Positions 1-9,218 are shown, numbered from the stretch's first letter. The stretch is DNA of 64,000 bases from Sphingomonas parva (ex Maeng et al. 2020) (GCF_004564275.1 NZ_SPDV01000010.1:1-64000); one strand, 5' to 3'. The notes: generated by a model not told the origin, from the sequence alone. Program-made: numbers and translations.

Positions 1-78
1 CCGGGCGGCGGTCGCGGCCGCGGCGGCGGCCGCAGCCAGGGCGCCGGCCAGGGTCAGGGCCGCCGCGAGGCGCGCTGA
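1..78 (+). CDS. C-terminal Gly/Arg-rich tail of an upstream gene (partial)
   Basis: Reading frame 1 is open from the window edge to a TGA at 76-78 and encodes about 25 residues made almost only of Gly, Arg and Gln (GGGRGRGGGRSQGAGQ). A strong terminator follows at once. Such RG-rich tails end RNA-binding proteins; in sphingomonads they are common on DEAD-box RNA helicases, but the catalytic part lies outside the window, so the identity is only a guess. Confidence 0.5.
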   Translation, partial: PGGGRGRGGGRSQGAGQGQGRREAR

Positions 79-108
79 CCGGGCCGCCGCAAGGCACTGG
101 AAGGAGAC

Positions 109-143
109 AGCCCTCTCCCGGCGACGGGAGGGGGCTTTTTCTT
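109..143 (+). terminator. Rho-independent terminator
   Basis: A 10-bp stem (CCCTCTCCCG at 111-120 with CGGGAGGGGG at 125-134, one G-T pair) closes a GCGA tetraloop and is followed by CTTTTTCTT. It ends the upstream RG-tail gene. It also overlaps a TTG at 142 that would extend the next gene, which argues against that longer start. Confidence 0.85.
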
Positions 144-180
144 GCGCGCCGCCATCGCGATGCTGCTAAGGGCCGCCGCG

Positions 181-2211
181 ATGCGCGCCCTCCTCTTCCC
201 GCTCCTGCTCTCCTCGACCGCTGCCCTCGCCCAGGTCGAGGACGAGATCGTCGTCACCGGCCGCGGCCTTGGCGCCGCCGTGGGCGAGGGGGTTTTCGAC
301 ACGATCGTCATCGATCGCGCCCGGCTGGAGGGATCGGCCTCGAACCGGCTCGAGGACTTGCTGCGCGACGTGCCCGGCTTCCAGCTCTTCCGCCGCTCCG
401 ACGCGCGCACCGCCAACCCGACTAGCCAGGGCGCCACGCTGCGCGCGCTCGGCGGCAACGCATCGAGCCGGGCGCTGCTGATCCTCGACGGCGTGCCGCA
501 GACCGATCCGTTCGGCGGCTGGGTCAGCTGGCCGGCCTACGATCCGCAGCGGCTCGGCGAGGTTCGGGTGACGCGGGGCGGCGGCAGCGGCGCCTGGGGC
601 CCGGGCGCGCTCGCCGGCACGATCGAGCTTGCCAGCGCGGATCCGCAGCCCGGCGCGACCGGGCGCCTCGCCTACGGCAGCCGGGACAGCGTCGACGCGC
701 AGCTCGGCCTCGGCCTCGCCGCCTGCGCCGGCTTCCTCACCCTGTCCGGCGCTTATGCGCGCGGCGACGGCTTCGTGCCGGTCGTTGGCGAGGACCGCGG
801 CCCGGTCGACCGCGCCTCGCCCTACGAGCAGGCGAGCCTCGCCGTCCGCGGCGTCGCGCCGCTCGGCCGGAACGTCGAGCTGCAGGCGAGCGGCCTCGCC
901 TTCAGCGACGCGCGCGAGCGCGGCACCGCGTTCAGCGACATCCTCACCAAGGGGGCCGACGCCTCGCTGCGGCTGGTCGGCCCGCGCTGGAGCGCCCTCG
1001 CCTACCTCCAGACCCGCGACTTCACCAACAGCTTCGCCAGCGTCGGCGCCGGCCGGGCGACGGTGAGCCGCGCGTCGGAGCAATATTCGGTGCCGTCCAC
1101 CGGTCTCGGCGCCCGCGGCGAGTGGCGGCCGCGCCTCGGCGCGATCGACCTCCGGCTGGGCGGCGACTGGCGGCAGACCGAAGGGGAGACGAGGGAGCTC
1201 TACTCGTTCGTCGCCGGCGCGGCGACCCGCGGCCGGCTCGCCGGCGGGCGCACGGCGACGCTCGGCGGCTTCGCCGAGGCGGCGTGGCGCTCCGACACCG
1301 TCACGCTCACCGCCGGCGGCCGACTCGACCGCTGGACGATCAGCGACGGCGCGCTGCACGAGCGCGTTCTCGCGGGCGGTGCGACGCTCACCGACACGCG
1401 CTTCGCCGATCGCTCCGGCTGGGAGCCGACCGGACGCGCCGGCCTCGCCTGGCGGCCCGCCGAGACGGTGACCGTGAGGAGCGCCGCCTATCTCGGCTGG
1501 CGCCTGCCGACGCTGAACGAGCTCTACCGCCCGTTCCGCGCCGGCACCGACGCGACCGCGGCCAATGCCGAGCTCGCGCCCGAACGGCTGAAGGGCGTCG
1601 AGGCCGGCCTCGACTGGCGCCCGAGCGGCGCGCTGCGCCTGTCAGCGACCGCGTTCGCCAACCGCCTCGAGGACGCGATCGCCAACGTGACCCTCGGCCG
1701 CGGTCCCGGCACCTTCCCCGTCGTCGGTTTCGTCGCCGCCGGCGGGGAATATCGGCAGCGGCAGAACCTCGACAGGATCGAGGCGCGCGGCATCGAAATC
1801 GATGCCAGCGCCCGCCTCGGCGCCTGGAGCCTGGCCGGCGGCTGGTCGTGGGTCGACGCCAAGGTCGGGGCGGACGCCGCCGCGGCGCCGCTGAACGGGC
1901 TGCGGCCCGCCCAGACCCCGCGCCACGCTCTCTCCGCCACCCTCGCCTGGGACGGCGGTGTCGGCGGCCGCGCGGCGGCGACCGCGCGCTGGGTCGGCAG
2001 CCAGTTCGAGGACGATCTCAACGCGCAGACGCTGCGCGGCGCGTTCACGCTCGACGCATCGGCGTCCTGGCCGCTCTCCAGGCGCCTCTCCCTCGAGGCG
2101 CGCGGCGAGAACCTCACCGACGCCCGGATCGAAGCCGGGATCAGTGGCGACGGCGTGGTCGAGCGCGCGACTCCGCGGACGCTGTGGATCGGGCTGCGCT
2201 GGAACGGATGA
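181..2211 (+). CDS. TonB-dependent outer-membrane receptor
   Basis: Outer-membrane beta-barrel that imports a scarce ligand using TonB energy. The protein has a signal peptide (MRALLFPLLLSSTAALA), then a TonB-box-like EIVVTGRG, a plug domain (VPGFQLFRRSDAR, LLILDGVP, EVRVTRGGG, GALAGTIEL) and a roughly 500-residue barrel ending in a strand RTLWIGLRWNG. At 676 residues it is the size of BtuB/siderophore-type receptors rather than the 900-1100-residue carbohydrate type found later in the window. The ATG at 181 was chosen because it begins a proper signal peptide and has AAGG upstream; the TTG at 142 lies inside the terminator. Its stop shares TGATCA with the convergent hydrolase. The ligand (cobalamin, siderophore or other) cannot be told from the sequence. 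Confidence 0.88.
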   Translation: MRALLFPLLLSSTAALAQVEDEIVVTGRGLGAAVGEGVFDTIVIDRARLEGSASNRLEDLLRDVPGFQLFRRSDARTANPTSQGATLRALGGNASSRALLILDGVPQTDPFGGWVSWPAYDPQRLGEVRVTRGGGSGAWGPGALAGTIELASADPQPGATGRLAYGSRDSVDAQLGLGLAACAGFLTLSGAYARGDGFVPVVGEDRGPVDRASPYEQASLAVRGVAPLGRNVELQASGLAFSDARERGTAFSDILTKGADASLRLVGPRWSALAYLQTRDFTNSFASVGAGRATVSRASEQYSVPSTGLGARGEWRPRLGAIDLRLGGDWRQTEGETRELYSFVAGAATRGRLAGGRTATLGGFAEAAWRSDTVTLTAGGRLDRWTISDGALHERVLAGGATLTDTRFADRSGWEPTGRAGLAWRPAETVTVRSAAYLGWRLPTLNELYRPFRAGTDATAANAELAPERLKGVEAGLDWRPSGALRLSATAFANRLEDAIANVTLGRGPGTFPVVGFVAAGGEYRQRQNLDRIEARGIEIDASARLGAWSLAGGWSWVDAKVGADAAAAPLNGLRPAQTPRHALSATLAWDGGVGGRAAATARWVGSQFEDDLNAQTLRGAFTLDASASWPLSRRLSLEARGENLTDARIEAGISGDGVVERATPRTLWIGLRWNG

Positions 2212-3150
2212 TCAGCCGAGAAGCGCCTTCACCACGTCGGTGATCCGCTTCTGCACGCGGCGGGAATGATAATAAGCCGTGTGGGCGAGCGGGGTCGCGC
2301 CGGCGAGGCCGCCGAACTTCACCTCGATGTCTTGGGGACGCTGCTCGCTCGCTGGATCGCGCTTCCATCGCGCCAGCTCCTCGGCGTCGAAGCCGCCGGA
2401 GAAATAGGCCTCGTACTCGTTCGACAGGGGATAGCCGAGCGGGTCGTTCTTCTCCCAGATGTTCAGCCATAGCGACTCCCTGCCGCCTCCGAGCGCGGCG
2501 GGGCGGCGCGGAAGCCGGAGCGGGAGCAGCCGCTGGCGTGCGACGTTGGTGGTCAGCAGCGGCAGGTTGCAGCCGACGAAGACGAGGCCGGACAGCGTCT
2601 CGAGCGCCTGGAAGCGAGTGAGCGGGCCGAGCTCCGGAGCGTTTCCGCCGAGGATCCGCTCGGGCGCATGTCTCGCGTCCCAGGCGTAGCAGGAAAGGAC
2701 ATGGCAGCCCATCGAATGGGCGATCGCGAGGACGGGCATGCTCTCGGCAGCCGGGCCGAGCTGGGCCTCGAGCTCGACCAACGCGCCGCGGATCAGCTGC
2801 TGGACGATGAAATAGGACGAGCTCTCGTTCATCTCGCCGTAGAGCGGCAGATTGTGGGCGGTGGCATCGGAGAGGAAGGACGACACGAACTCGAACAGTC
2901 CGCTCCAGGGAAAGGGCGTCCCCCGCTCCCGGATCAGCGCGTCCTGCCGCCGTTCGAGAGCAGGCGCGCTCCACGTGATCGGACACCATGCGATCCGCTG
3001 GAAATCGGCGCCGAGGCGGGATTCGAGCGCCGCGCGGAGCGGCTGATCGAAGCCCTTGCGCTTCATCCTTCCCTGGCCGGAATAGGTGCCGATGCCGTGG
3101 AGAACGAGGACGGCAAGGTCCTTGCCGCCGCCCACCGTCAGGCATCCCAT
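2212..3150 (-). CDS. Alpha/beta-hydrolase-like protein coupled to a P450
   Basis: A 312-residue protein with two hydrolase-fold landmarks: an oxyanion-type VLVLHGIGTY near residue 20 and a nucleophile elbow AHSMGC with Ser146. A His pair near the C-terminus (PLAHTAYYHSR) could supply the catalytic base. There is no signal peptide, so it is probably cytoplasmic. Its ATG at 3150 lies inside the end of the P450 gene (13-bp overlap), so the two are probably translated together and act on one substrate. The family resembles large serine hydrolases or esterases, but no substrate can be assigned. It ends convergently with the TonB receptor. Confidence 0.7.
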   Translation of the reverse strand: MGCLTVGGGKDLAVLVLHGIGTYSGQGRMKRKGFDQPLRAALESRLGADFQRIAWCPITWSAPALERRQDALIRERGTPFPWSGLFEFVSSFLSDATAHNLPLYGEMNESSSYFIVQQLIRGALVELEAQLGPAAESMPVLAIAHSMGCHVLSCYAWDARHAPERILGGNAPELGPLTRFQALETLSGLVFVGCNLPLLTTNVARQRLLPLRLPRRPAALGGGRESLWLNIWEKNDPLGYPLSNEYEAYFSGGFDAEELARWKRDPASEQRPQDIEVKFGGLAGATPLAHTAYYHSRRVQKRITDVVKALLG

Positions 3151-4382
3151 CTCAGCGGGAAGTGCTCCGGAACGCCATATTGATAGACGACCGACCCTTC
3201 GGCCCTGAGGTTCGGCAGCAGCAGCAGCTGGCGCACGATCTCCGGGATCATGATCGTCGCGATCGCCCGACCGAGGCATTCGTGATGGCCGTAGCCGAGG
3301 GTGAAGGTCTGGTACATGGTGCGGCGGGGATCGAAGACGGTCGCATCGGCATAGGCCTCGCCATCGAACATCGCGCTGTGGGTGCAGGCGATGACGGTCG
3401 TGCCCGGCTGCACGGTCACCGCATGCGGCGTGCCGCCGGCGAGCTGCGTCGGCGTGTGGCAGGTGCGGAAGAAATAAGGGAAGGCCGGGTTGAAGCGCAA
3501 AGCCTCGACCACGTAGCCGTCGAATTCGGTATGATCCGGGTTGGCGGCCGCCGCGCGGGCCCGGGCGAGCATGTCGGGCCGGCGAAGCAGCTCGTCGAGC
3601 GCGTTGTTGACCGTCACCGACGTCGTCTCGATCGTGCCGATCAGCAGGCCGCCGGCGTTGAACAGCACCTTCTTCAGCGGGAACTTGACCCCCTTCGAGG
3701 CCGAGAGGCGCATCAGCCTGGTCACGGAATCGTTGCGGTTGCGGTGGAGCTTGAGCTGGAGCCAGCGGGCGATCATCACCCGCCCGAGGTAGAGCGCGAG
3801 ATGGATTCCCGCCTTCTTGCGCTCGGCGACGACATGATCGGGATCGCTGATCACGTCGCGGTCGAACGGCTGGTTGTGGAAGGCGTCGGTCTGGTTCCAA
3901 TAGGACCAGGTGATCAGCTTCCTGGGATCGCTGCCGGTGAAGCCGAACCGCTCCTGGACGAGCTTGCACGGCACCATACGGGTGAGCTGCTGCGGCGCGT
4001 CTATCGCGCCTCGCGCGTCGCGGAGGATCCGCGCCGCCTCCTGGCCGACGAAGCTGCGCAGCTCCGGCAGGTCCTCGAAGTCGAGGATCGACTTCATGAT
4101 CGACTTGTCCCGCCAGTGATCGGCGGTGTCGTCCTGGGCCATGAAATAGTCGCCCTGCTTGGGCTTGTACAGATCGACGCCAAAATCGTGCCAGCGCTGC
4201 AGGACCATCGTGCAATCGGCGTAACGGGTAATGAAGGCGATGTTGTCCGGAAGCTCGAGCACCGGCCGCTCCGCCCTCATCTCGGCGAAGAAAGTCTCGC
4301 GCTCGCGCATCATCAGGCGGCGCACCAGCGGCCACTTTTCCGCCGCAGGCGCGGCGTCGATCATGTTCAGGAACTGGCCCAC
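3138..4382 (-). CDS. Cytochrome P450
   Basis: Soluble 414-residue P450 monooxygenase. Visible landmarks are the I-helix segment with Glu252-Thr253-Thr254 (IGTIETTS), the K-helix ExxR at 293-296 (EALR), and the heme-ligand loop TLGYGHHECLG with Cys369. The usual aromatic residue seven before the cysteine is Leu here, with Phe displaced two residues earlier, so the loop is off consensus. The start is GTG with GGGGAG seven bases upstream. No ferredoxin or reductase gene is adjacent, so electron partners must come from elsewhere. The overlapping hydrolase downstream suggests oxidation followed by hydrolysis, or the reverse, of an ester-like substrate. Family assignment is firm; the substrate is unknown. 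Confidence 0.88.
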   Translation of the reverse strand: MGQFLNMIDAAPAAEKWPLVRRLMMRERETFFAEMRAERPVLELPDNIAFITRYADCTMVLQRWHDFGVDLYKPKQGDYFMAQDDTADHWRDKSIMKSILDFEDLPELRSFVGQEAARILRDARGAIDAPQQLTRMVPCKLVQERFGFTGSDPRKLITWSYWNQTDAFHNQPFDRDVISDPDHVVAERKKAGIHLALYLGRVMIARWLQLKLHRNRNDSVTRLMRLSASKGVKFPLKKVLFNAGGLLIGTIETTSVTVNNALDELLRRPDMLARARAAAANPDHTEFDGYVVEALRFNPAFPYFFRTCHTPTQLAGGTPHAVTVQPGTTVIACTHSAMFDGEAYADATVFDPRRTMYQTFTLGYGHHECLGRAIATIMIPEIVRQLLLLPNLRAEGSVVYQYGVPEHFPLRWDA

Positions 4383-4552
4383 CCGTTTCTCCCCCCATTG
4401 AGAAATGTGTCAGTCAAACAATGTGCGAGGCACTGCCTCCGGAATGATCGTCGTCTCTGGTCCTCGCAATCTGACCGGGGGAATCTGCCTCAAGATCGGC
4501 GGCGCGCCAAGTCCCCGCGCCGCATGTTGCCTCCAAAGCGGAGGACAGGCGC

Positions 4553-5092
4553 TCAGCTTCGATCGGCGGCAACCGTCATGCGCTGCGGAAGATCGATCCC
4601 GACCAGCTTCCAGCCGAGTCCCTGGCGCTCGAAGACGAGCCCGGACTCGGGCCGGTCGCGTGCGGCGACATGAAAGCGGCTGAAGCCGTCCCGCCGGATT
4701 TCGGGCATGCGCGCGCCCGCGCCGCGCTTCGCGCCCGCCCTCTCCCGCTTCTTCTCCGCGGCCAGCTGCGCGAAGGCCTGCTCCATCGCCTTGGGCGAGA
4801 CCAGCCGGTCGACCATCGGCTCGAGCAGGGCCATGCCGACGGCGAGGCCGAGCTTCCCCTGCGGACTGGGATCCTGCCGCGCCTGCTGGTTGAGCCGCGC
4901 CGCGAGCTCGCTTTTCATGTCGGCGCGTAATGACGGGTAATCGACATAGCGGGAGAAGCCCGCCTCGTCGCCGTCGCGGGCGGCATCCATCATCGCCTGG
5001 ACGGTCCAGGCGGGCGAGAAGGCGTACCAGCCGGCGACGCCGCCGAGGACGAGAAGCAGGACGGCGCCTGCGACGACGAGGTTCTTGCGCAT
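4553..5092 (-). CDS. DUF2939-type membrane-anchored protein
   Basis: A 179-residue protein with one N-terminal membrane segment (LVVAGAVLLLVLGGVAGWYAF) and an outward domain that begins SPAWTVQAMMDAARDGD, followed by YVDYPSLRADMKSEL. This layout matches DUF2939 proteins, whose function is unknown. The ATG has AGGAG about six bases upstream. The middle is rich in basic residues (EKKRERAGAKRG). It lies 49 bp downstream of the LysR gene in the same direction and may be read from the same transcript, but nothing shows a shared role. Confidence 0.75.
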   Translation of the reverse strand: MRKNLVVAGAVLLLVLGGVAGWYAFSPAWTVQAMMDAARDGDEAGFSRYVDYPSLRADMKSELAARLNQQARQDPSPQGKLGLAVGMALLEPMVDRLVSPKAMEQAFAQLAAEKKRERAGAKRGAGARMPEIRRDGFSRFHVAARDRPESGLVFERQGLGWKLVGIDLPQRMTVAADRS

Positions 5093-5141
5093 GAAAGCTC
5101 CTGCTGCGGAGGCGGAGCCTGATCAGCCTCGGCGGACGCCG

Positions 5142-6095
5142 TCAAGCGGCCGGGAACATGGTCGCGAGCTCCGCCTCGCGCTGCACGAGCGCTGAGCTGC
5201 GCCGCGCCTCCCCTTCCCGCGCGAGGCGCGTCAGGCGATCGGCGAGGAAATCGATCACCGCGCGGACCGGCGGCGAATGACGGAGCCGCTCGTGGGTGAG
5301 CAGCCACAGCCCCGTCTCCATGCCGGGCGCGGGCGGAAGGCAGCAGATCAGGTCCGGATCGAGATCGGCGACAAAGCTCGGCAGGGCCGCAAGGCCGATT
5401 CCGGAGCGGACGGCGGCGAGCAGGCCGGTGGCACTGTCGTGCTGTATGGCGACCGCCGCCTCGAGCTCGTTCTGCTTCAGCCATTCCTGGTAGACGCGCC
5501 AGACGTTGCGGCCGCCGCCGCCGATCAGCGGATGACCCTTCAGCGCGCGCCGGCTTCGCGGCACGCCGTGCGCATCGGCATAGGTGCGGCTGCAATAGAT
5601 CGTCCAATTGTTGGTCGCGATGCGACGCCCGACCAGGCCGTTGCCCTTCAGCGCCTTGGCCGAACGCAGCGCGACGTCCGCCGCGCCGCCGGCGAGATCG
5701 CGGACCTCCTCGCTGGTGTCGAGCTCGACGCGGATCGCAGGATGGGCTTCGTGGAAGTCACGAAGGATCGGGCCAAGCACGGTGACGGCGAACAGCTCCT
5801 CCATGGTGACGCGCACCGTTCCGCTGGCGTCGCGGGCATGGCCCGAGGCGGCATCGGAAAGGGCGGTCGCGGCGGCTTCGACGGCGCGGGCATGGCCGAG
5901 CAACGCCTCCCCGGCGGGCGTGAGGGCGTAGCCCGCCTGGCGCCGCTCGAACAGGGCGAGGCCGAGCGCCTCCTCGAGCGCCGCGATCCGTCTTGCCACC
6001 GTGGTCTGGCTGACGCGCAGCGCCCGGCCCGCCGCGAGCGTGCTGCCGGTCGCGGCGACGGCCAGGAAATGACGCAGGTCGTTCCAGTCGAGCAT
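5142..6095 (-). CDS. LysR-family transcriptional regulator
   Basis: A 317-residue DNA-binding regulator. The N-terminal winged helix-turn-helix (about residues 1-60, LRHFLAVAATGSTLAAGRALRVS, QTTVARRIAALEE) is typical of the family, and residues 90-295 form the periplasmic-binding-protein-like effector domain. It is transcribed away from the UrcA-family gene at 6241, with a 145-bp shared upstream region, so that gene or the regulator itself is the nearest likely target. The effector is unknown. It resembles the GcvA/CrgA-like group, but closer placement would need a tree. Confidence 0.9.
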   Translation of the reverse strand: MLDWNDLRHFLAVAATGSTLAAGRALRVSQTTVARRIAALEEALGLALFERRQAGYALTPAGEALLGHARAVEAAATALSDAASGHARDASGTVRVTMEELFAVTVLGPILRDFHEAHPAIRVELDTSEEVRDLAGGAADVALRSAKALKGNGLVGRRIATNNWTIYCSRTYADAHGVPRSRRALKGHPLIGGGGRNVWRVYQEWLKQNELEAAVAIQHDSATGLLAAVRSGIGLAALPSFVADLDPDLICCLPPAPGMETGLWLLTHERLRHSPPVRAVIDFLADRLTRLAREGEARRSSALVQREAELATMFPAA

Positions 6096-6240
6096 GGCTT
6101 ATCCTGCACCTTTCGTGACCCGGCGCATTCTGCACTTTTGCAGAACGACTGCGCAACATCGTTGTTCGTCACCAGCGCCCGATCGGCGTAGAAGGGGATC
6201 GAGCCGGCGCCGGCCATTCCGACAGACATGGAGACTGGAG

Positions 6241-6561
6241 ATGAGAAGGTTTCTTCCGCTCGTGAGCCTTGGCGCGTTCATGATCCTCGCCCCGAATGCC
6301 GGCTCCGCCGCCCAGGCACAGCAATCGGCGACGGTGTCCTACGCCGACCTCGACCTCAGCCGCCCGGCCGGGACGGCCGAGCTCGACCGGCGGATCGGCG
6401 TCGCCGTCCGCAGCCTGTGCGGGACCGCGTCCGCGGCCGACCCGAAGGGCCGGCAGAACATCCGCCGCTGCCGCGCCGACGCCCACTCCGCGGTCGCCCA
6501 GCAGCGCGCGCAGGCGATCGCCTCGTCCCGGCAAGAGCCAAATCTCGCCTCGATACGGTGA
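6241..6561 (+). CDS. UrcA-family secreted protein
   Basis: A 106-residue protein with a signal peptide (MRRFLPLVSLGAFMILAPNAGSAA) and a mature part beginning VSYADLDLSRPAGTAELDRRI, with a conserved pair of cysteines (SLCG and RRCRADA). This is the pattern of UrcA-family proteins of sphingomonads and caulobacters, whose function is not established. The ATG at 6241 follows CTGGAG; longer in-frame starts would lose the signal peptide. A divergent LysR gene shares its upstream region. Confidence 0.8.
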   Translation: MRRFLPLVSLGAFMILAPNAGSAAQAQQSATVSYADLDLSRPAGTAELDRRIGVAVRSLCGTASAADPKGRQNIRRCRADAHSAVAQQRAQAIASSRQEPNLASIR

Positions 6562-6576
6562 CGGAACGGCGCGCCC

Positions 6577-6607
6577 GACCGGCTGCGGTCCTCGGCTGCA
6601 GCCGGTC
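6577..6607 (+). terminator. Hairpin after the UrcA-family gene
   Basis: A perfect 10-bp inverted repeat (GACCGGCTGC at 6577-6586 with GCAGCCGGTC at 6598-6607) lies 16 bp after the stop codon. It is not followed by a T-run, so it may be a transcript-end stabilising hairpin or a weak terminator. Confidence 0.5.
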
Positions 6608-6657
6608 CTTGCCATAACGACGGTTCAATCGATAAAGTAAATTACACTCAACCTCTG

Positions 6658-6676
6658 TGATCGAGCGGATCGATCA
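6658..6676. promoter_or_regulatory. Perfect inverted repeat upstream of ahpC
   Basis: TGATCGA-GCGGA-TCGATCA, a perfect 7-bp inverted repeat with a 5-base spacer, centred about 100 bp before the ahpC start. It looks like a dimer-binding operator. It does not show the spaced ATAG/CTAT pattern of OxyR sites, so the binding protein is not identified. Confidence 0.4.
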
Positions 6677-6767
6677 CCCCCAGCGAGATTCCCCACTTCC
6701 CCTGCGGGCGCGGAGCTACCACATGGGCGTCTCCGTTTCACAGCAAAACCCATAGGGAGATCACTTC

Positions 6768-7331
6768 GTGGGAATCATCGGTAGTTCGCTTAAGCCGTTC
6801 ACCACCCAGGCGTACAAGGATGGCAAGTTCGTCACGATCAGCGACGAGGACGTGCGTGGCAGCTGGGCCGTCTTCTTCTTCTACCCGGCCGACTTCACCT
6901 TCGTCTGCCCGACCGAGCTCGAGGACCTGGCCGACAATTATGCCGAGTTCCAGAAGCTGGGCGTCGAGATCTACAGCGTCTCGACCGACACCCATTTCTC
7001 GCACAAGGCGTGGGCCGACACCTCGCCGGCGATCGGCAAGATCAAGTACACGATGCTGGGCGACGCCAGCGGCGTGATCACCAACAATTTCGGCGTGATG
7101 CGCGAGGGCCAGGGTCTGGCCGATCGCGGCACCTTCCTGATCGATCCGGACGGCGTGATCCAGTTCGTCGAGATCACGGCCGAGGGCATCGGTCGCAACG
7201 CCGCCGAGCTGCTGCGCAAGGTCAAGGCCGCGCAGTACGTCCGCTCGCACCCGGGCGAAGTCTGCCCGGCCAAGTGGGAAGAAGGCGCCGAGACGCTCGC
7301 GCCCTCGCTCGACCTCGTCGGCAAGATCTAA
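6768..7331 (+). CDS. ahpC: Alkyl hydroperoxide reductase subunit C (peroxiredoxin)
   Basis: Cytoplasmic two-cysteine peroxiredoxin of 187 residues, the normal AhpC length. It reduces hydrogen peroxide and organic peroxides. The peroxidatic cysteine is Cys47 in [10 protein letters not shown] and the resolving cysteine is Cys166 in [10 protein letters not shown]. It starts with GTG, preceded by AGGGAGA seven bases upstream. ahpF, its electron donor, follows 138 bp downstream on the same strand with a GC-rich hairpin between them, which could lower ahpF expression relative to ahpC. Induction by peroxide is likely from family knowledge. Confidence 0.97.
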   Translation: MGIIGSSLKPFTTQAYKDGKFVTISDEDVRGSWAVFFFYPADFTFVCPTELEDLADNYAEFQKLGVEIYSVSTDTHFSHKAWADTSPAIGKIKYTMLGDASGVITNNFGVMREGQGLADRGTFLIDPDGVIQFVEITAEGIGRNAAELLRKVKAAQYVRSHPGEVCPAKWEEGAETLAPSLDLVGKI

Positions 7332-7351
7332 GCCGCACAGGTTCAGGACAT

Positions 7352-7376
7352 CCGGGGGCGGCCGCGCCGCCCCCGG
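7352..7376 (+). promoter_or_regulatory. Intercistronic GC-rich hairpin between ahpC and ahpF
   Basis: CCGGGGGCGGC and GCCGCCCCCGG form an 11-bp perfect stem with a 3-base loop, with no following T-run. In this position it could stabilise the ahpC message or partly stop transcription before ahpF. Confidence 0.5.
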
Positions 7377-7469
7377 CATTCCCTGCCTCAGCGTGATCCA
7401 CGCCAGCCGGCCGCCGATGGCCGAGCTGCTCACGCTCTCGCACGAACAATCAGTAATCGGAGCTTACCC

Positions 7470-9047
7470 ATGCTGGACGCCAATCTCAGGCAGCAGCTGC
7501 AGGCCTATATGGCCAACATCCGCGAGCCGATCGAGCTGGTCATGTCGCTCGACGAGGGCGCCAAGTCGGCCGAGCTCAAGGGCCTGCTGGAAGAGATCGC
7601 GTCGCTCTCGGACAAGGTCGACCTCCTCGTCGGCGACGATGCGCGCAAGCCGAGCTTCCTCATCCGCCGCAAGGGCACCGATATCGCCGTGCGCTTCGCC
7701 GGCATTCCGATGGGTCATGAGTTCACCTCGCTCGTGCTCGCCCTGCTGCAGGTCGGCGGGCACCCGTCCAAGGCCGCGCAGGAGCTGATCGAGCAGGTCC
7801 GCAATCTCGACGGCGATTTCGAGTTCGAGACCTATTTCTCGCTGTCGTGCCAGAACTGCCCCGACGTGGTGCAGGCGCTGAACCTGATGGCGGTGCTCAA
7901 TCCGCGGATCAAGCACACGGCGATCGACGGCGCCCTGTTCCAGGACGAGGTCTCCGCGCGGAAGGTCATGGCCGTTCCGACCATCTTCCTCAACGGCGAG
8001 ACCTTCGGCCAGGGCCGGATGGAGCTCGAGCAGATCGTCGCCAGGATCGACACTGCCGCCGAGGCGCGAACCGCCGCCAGGATCGCCGCGAAGGAGCCGT
8101 TCGACGTGCTCGTCGTCGGCGGCGGCCCGGCCGGCGCGGCTTCGGCGATCTACGCCGCCCGCAAGGGGATCCGCACCGGCATCGCCGCCGAGCGCTTCGG
8201 CGGCCAGGTGCTCGACACGATGGCGATCGAGAACTTCATCTCGGTGCCGCATACCGAGGGGCCGAAGCTCGCCGCCCAGCTCGAGCAGCACGTCAAGGAC
8301 TATGACGTCGACGTCATGAATCTGCAGCGCGCCGAGACATTGATCCCGGCGCGGACCGAGGGCGGCCTGCACGAGGTGAAGCTGGCGAGCGGCGCCTCGC
8401 TGAAGGCGCGGACCGTCATTCTCTCCACCGGCGCCCGCTGGCGGCAGATGAACGTCCCCGGCGAGGACGAATATCGCAACAAGGGCGTCACTTATTGCCC
8501 GCATTGCGACGGCCCGCTGTTCAAGGGCAAGCGCGTGGCGGTGATCGGCGGCGGCAACAGCGGCGTCGAGGCGGCGATCGATCTCGCCGGCATCGTCGCC
8601 CATGTGACGCTGATCGAATACGACAGCCAACTTCGCGCCGACGCGGTGCTGCAGCGCAAGCTGGCCAGCCTGCCGAACGTCAAGGTGATCACCTCGGCGC
8701 TGACCACCGAGGTGCGTGGCGACGGGGAGAAGCTGACCAGCCTCACCTACAAGGACCGGAACCACGACACCGTCCACGAGATCGCGCTCGAGGGTATCTT
8801 CGTGCAGATCGGCCTGGTGCCGAACACCGAGTGGCTGAAGGACGCGATCGCGCTCAGCAATCGCGGCGAGATCGAGGTCGATCATCGCGGCGAGACCTCG
8901 CAGCGCGGCATCTTCGCCGCCGGCGACTGCACGACCGTGCCCTACAAGCAGATCGTCATCGCGATGGGCGAAGGTTCGAAGGCGGCGCTCTCCGCCTTCG
9001 ATTATCTGATCCGGCTCCCTGCGGAGCAGGACACGCTCGCCGCCTGA
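7470..9047 (+). CDS. ahpF: Alkyl hydroperoxide reductase subunit F
   Basis: A 525-residue NAD(P)H-dependent flavoprotein that re-reduces AhpC. The N-terminal double-thioredoxin domain (about 1-200) carries the redox pair Cys127/Cys130 in SCQNCPDVV. The thioredoxin-reductase-like part has an FAD-binding [14 protein letters not shown] at about 213-226, the second redox pair Cys343/Cys346 in TYCPHCDG, and an NAD-binding [12 protein letters not shown]. The length matches AhpF. The start ATG follows CGGAG. A rho-independent terminator lies after the stop, which closes the ahpCF unit. Confidence 0.97.
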   Translation: MLDANLRQQLQAYMANIREPIELVMSLDEGAKSAELKGLLEEIASLSDKVDLLVGDDARKPSFLIRRKGTDIAVRFAGIPMGHEFTSLVLALLQVGGHPSKAAQELIEQVRNLDGDFEFETYFSLSCQNCPDVVQALNLMAVLNPRIKHTAIDGALFQDEVSARKVMAVPTIFLNGETFGQGRMELEQIVARIDTAAEARTAARIAAKEPFDVLVVGGGPAGAASAIYAARKGIRTGIAAERFGGQVLDTMAIENFISVPHTEGPKLAAQLEQHVKDYDVDVMNLQRAETLIPARTEGGLHEVKLASGASLKARTVILSTGARWRQMNVPGEDEYRNKGVTYCPHCDGPLFKGKRVAVIGGGNSGVEAAIDLAGIVAHVTLIEYDSQLRADAVLQRKLASLPNVKVITSALTTEVRGDGEKLTSLTYKDRNHDTVHEIALEGIFVQIGLVPNTEWLKDAIALSNRGEIEVDHRGETSQRGIFAAGDCTTVPYKQIVIAMGEGSKAALSAFDYLIRLPAEQDTLAA

Positions 9048-9083
9048 CGGCGGGCGTCACCAGTACGGTAGCGTAAGCGTATG

Positions 9084-9118
9084 ACCGCCGGCGCGGGGAG
9101 ACCCGCTCCGGCGGTTTT
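9084..9118 (+). terminator. Rho-independent terminator of ahpF
   Basis: ACCGCCGG and CCGGCGGT form an 8-bp perfect outer stem around an inner GCGGGGAGACCCGC hairpin; TTTT follows. It lies 37 bp after the ahpF stop. The rest of the ahpF-pbpC gap (9119-9269) holds one palindromic repeat and no gene. Confidence 0.8.
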
Positions 9119-9218
9119 CCGTCCGGGTTCCGTCGCCGCGGCGGAGGCCTGGGCCTCAAAGCGACAATAGCGGAGGCGCCTTTGGCGCGCTCCATTCCCC
9201 TCTCGCCCACTCTCGCCG

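Noticed and set aside
142-180. Longer TTG start for the first TonB receptor
   Set aside because: It overlaps the T-run of the preceding terminator and would place extra residues before an otherwise complete signal peptide.
4405-4683. Short plus-strand frame between the P450 and DUF2939 genes
   Set aside because: No ribosome site, no protein-like pattern, and it overlaps the end of the DUF2939 gene on the other strand.
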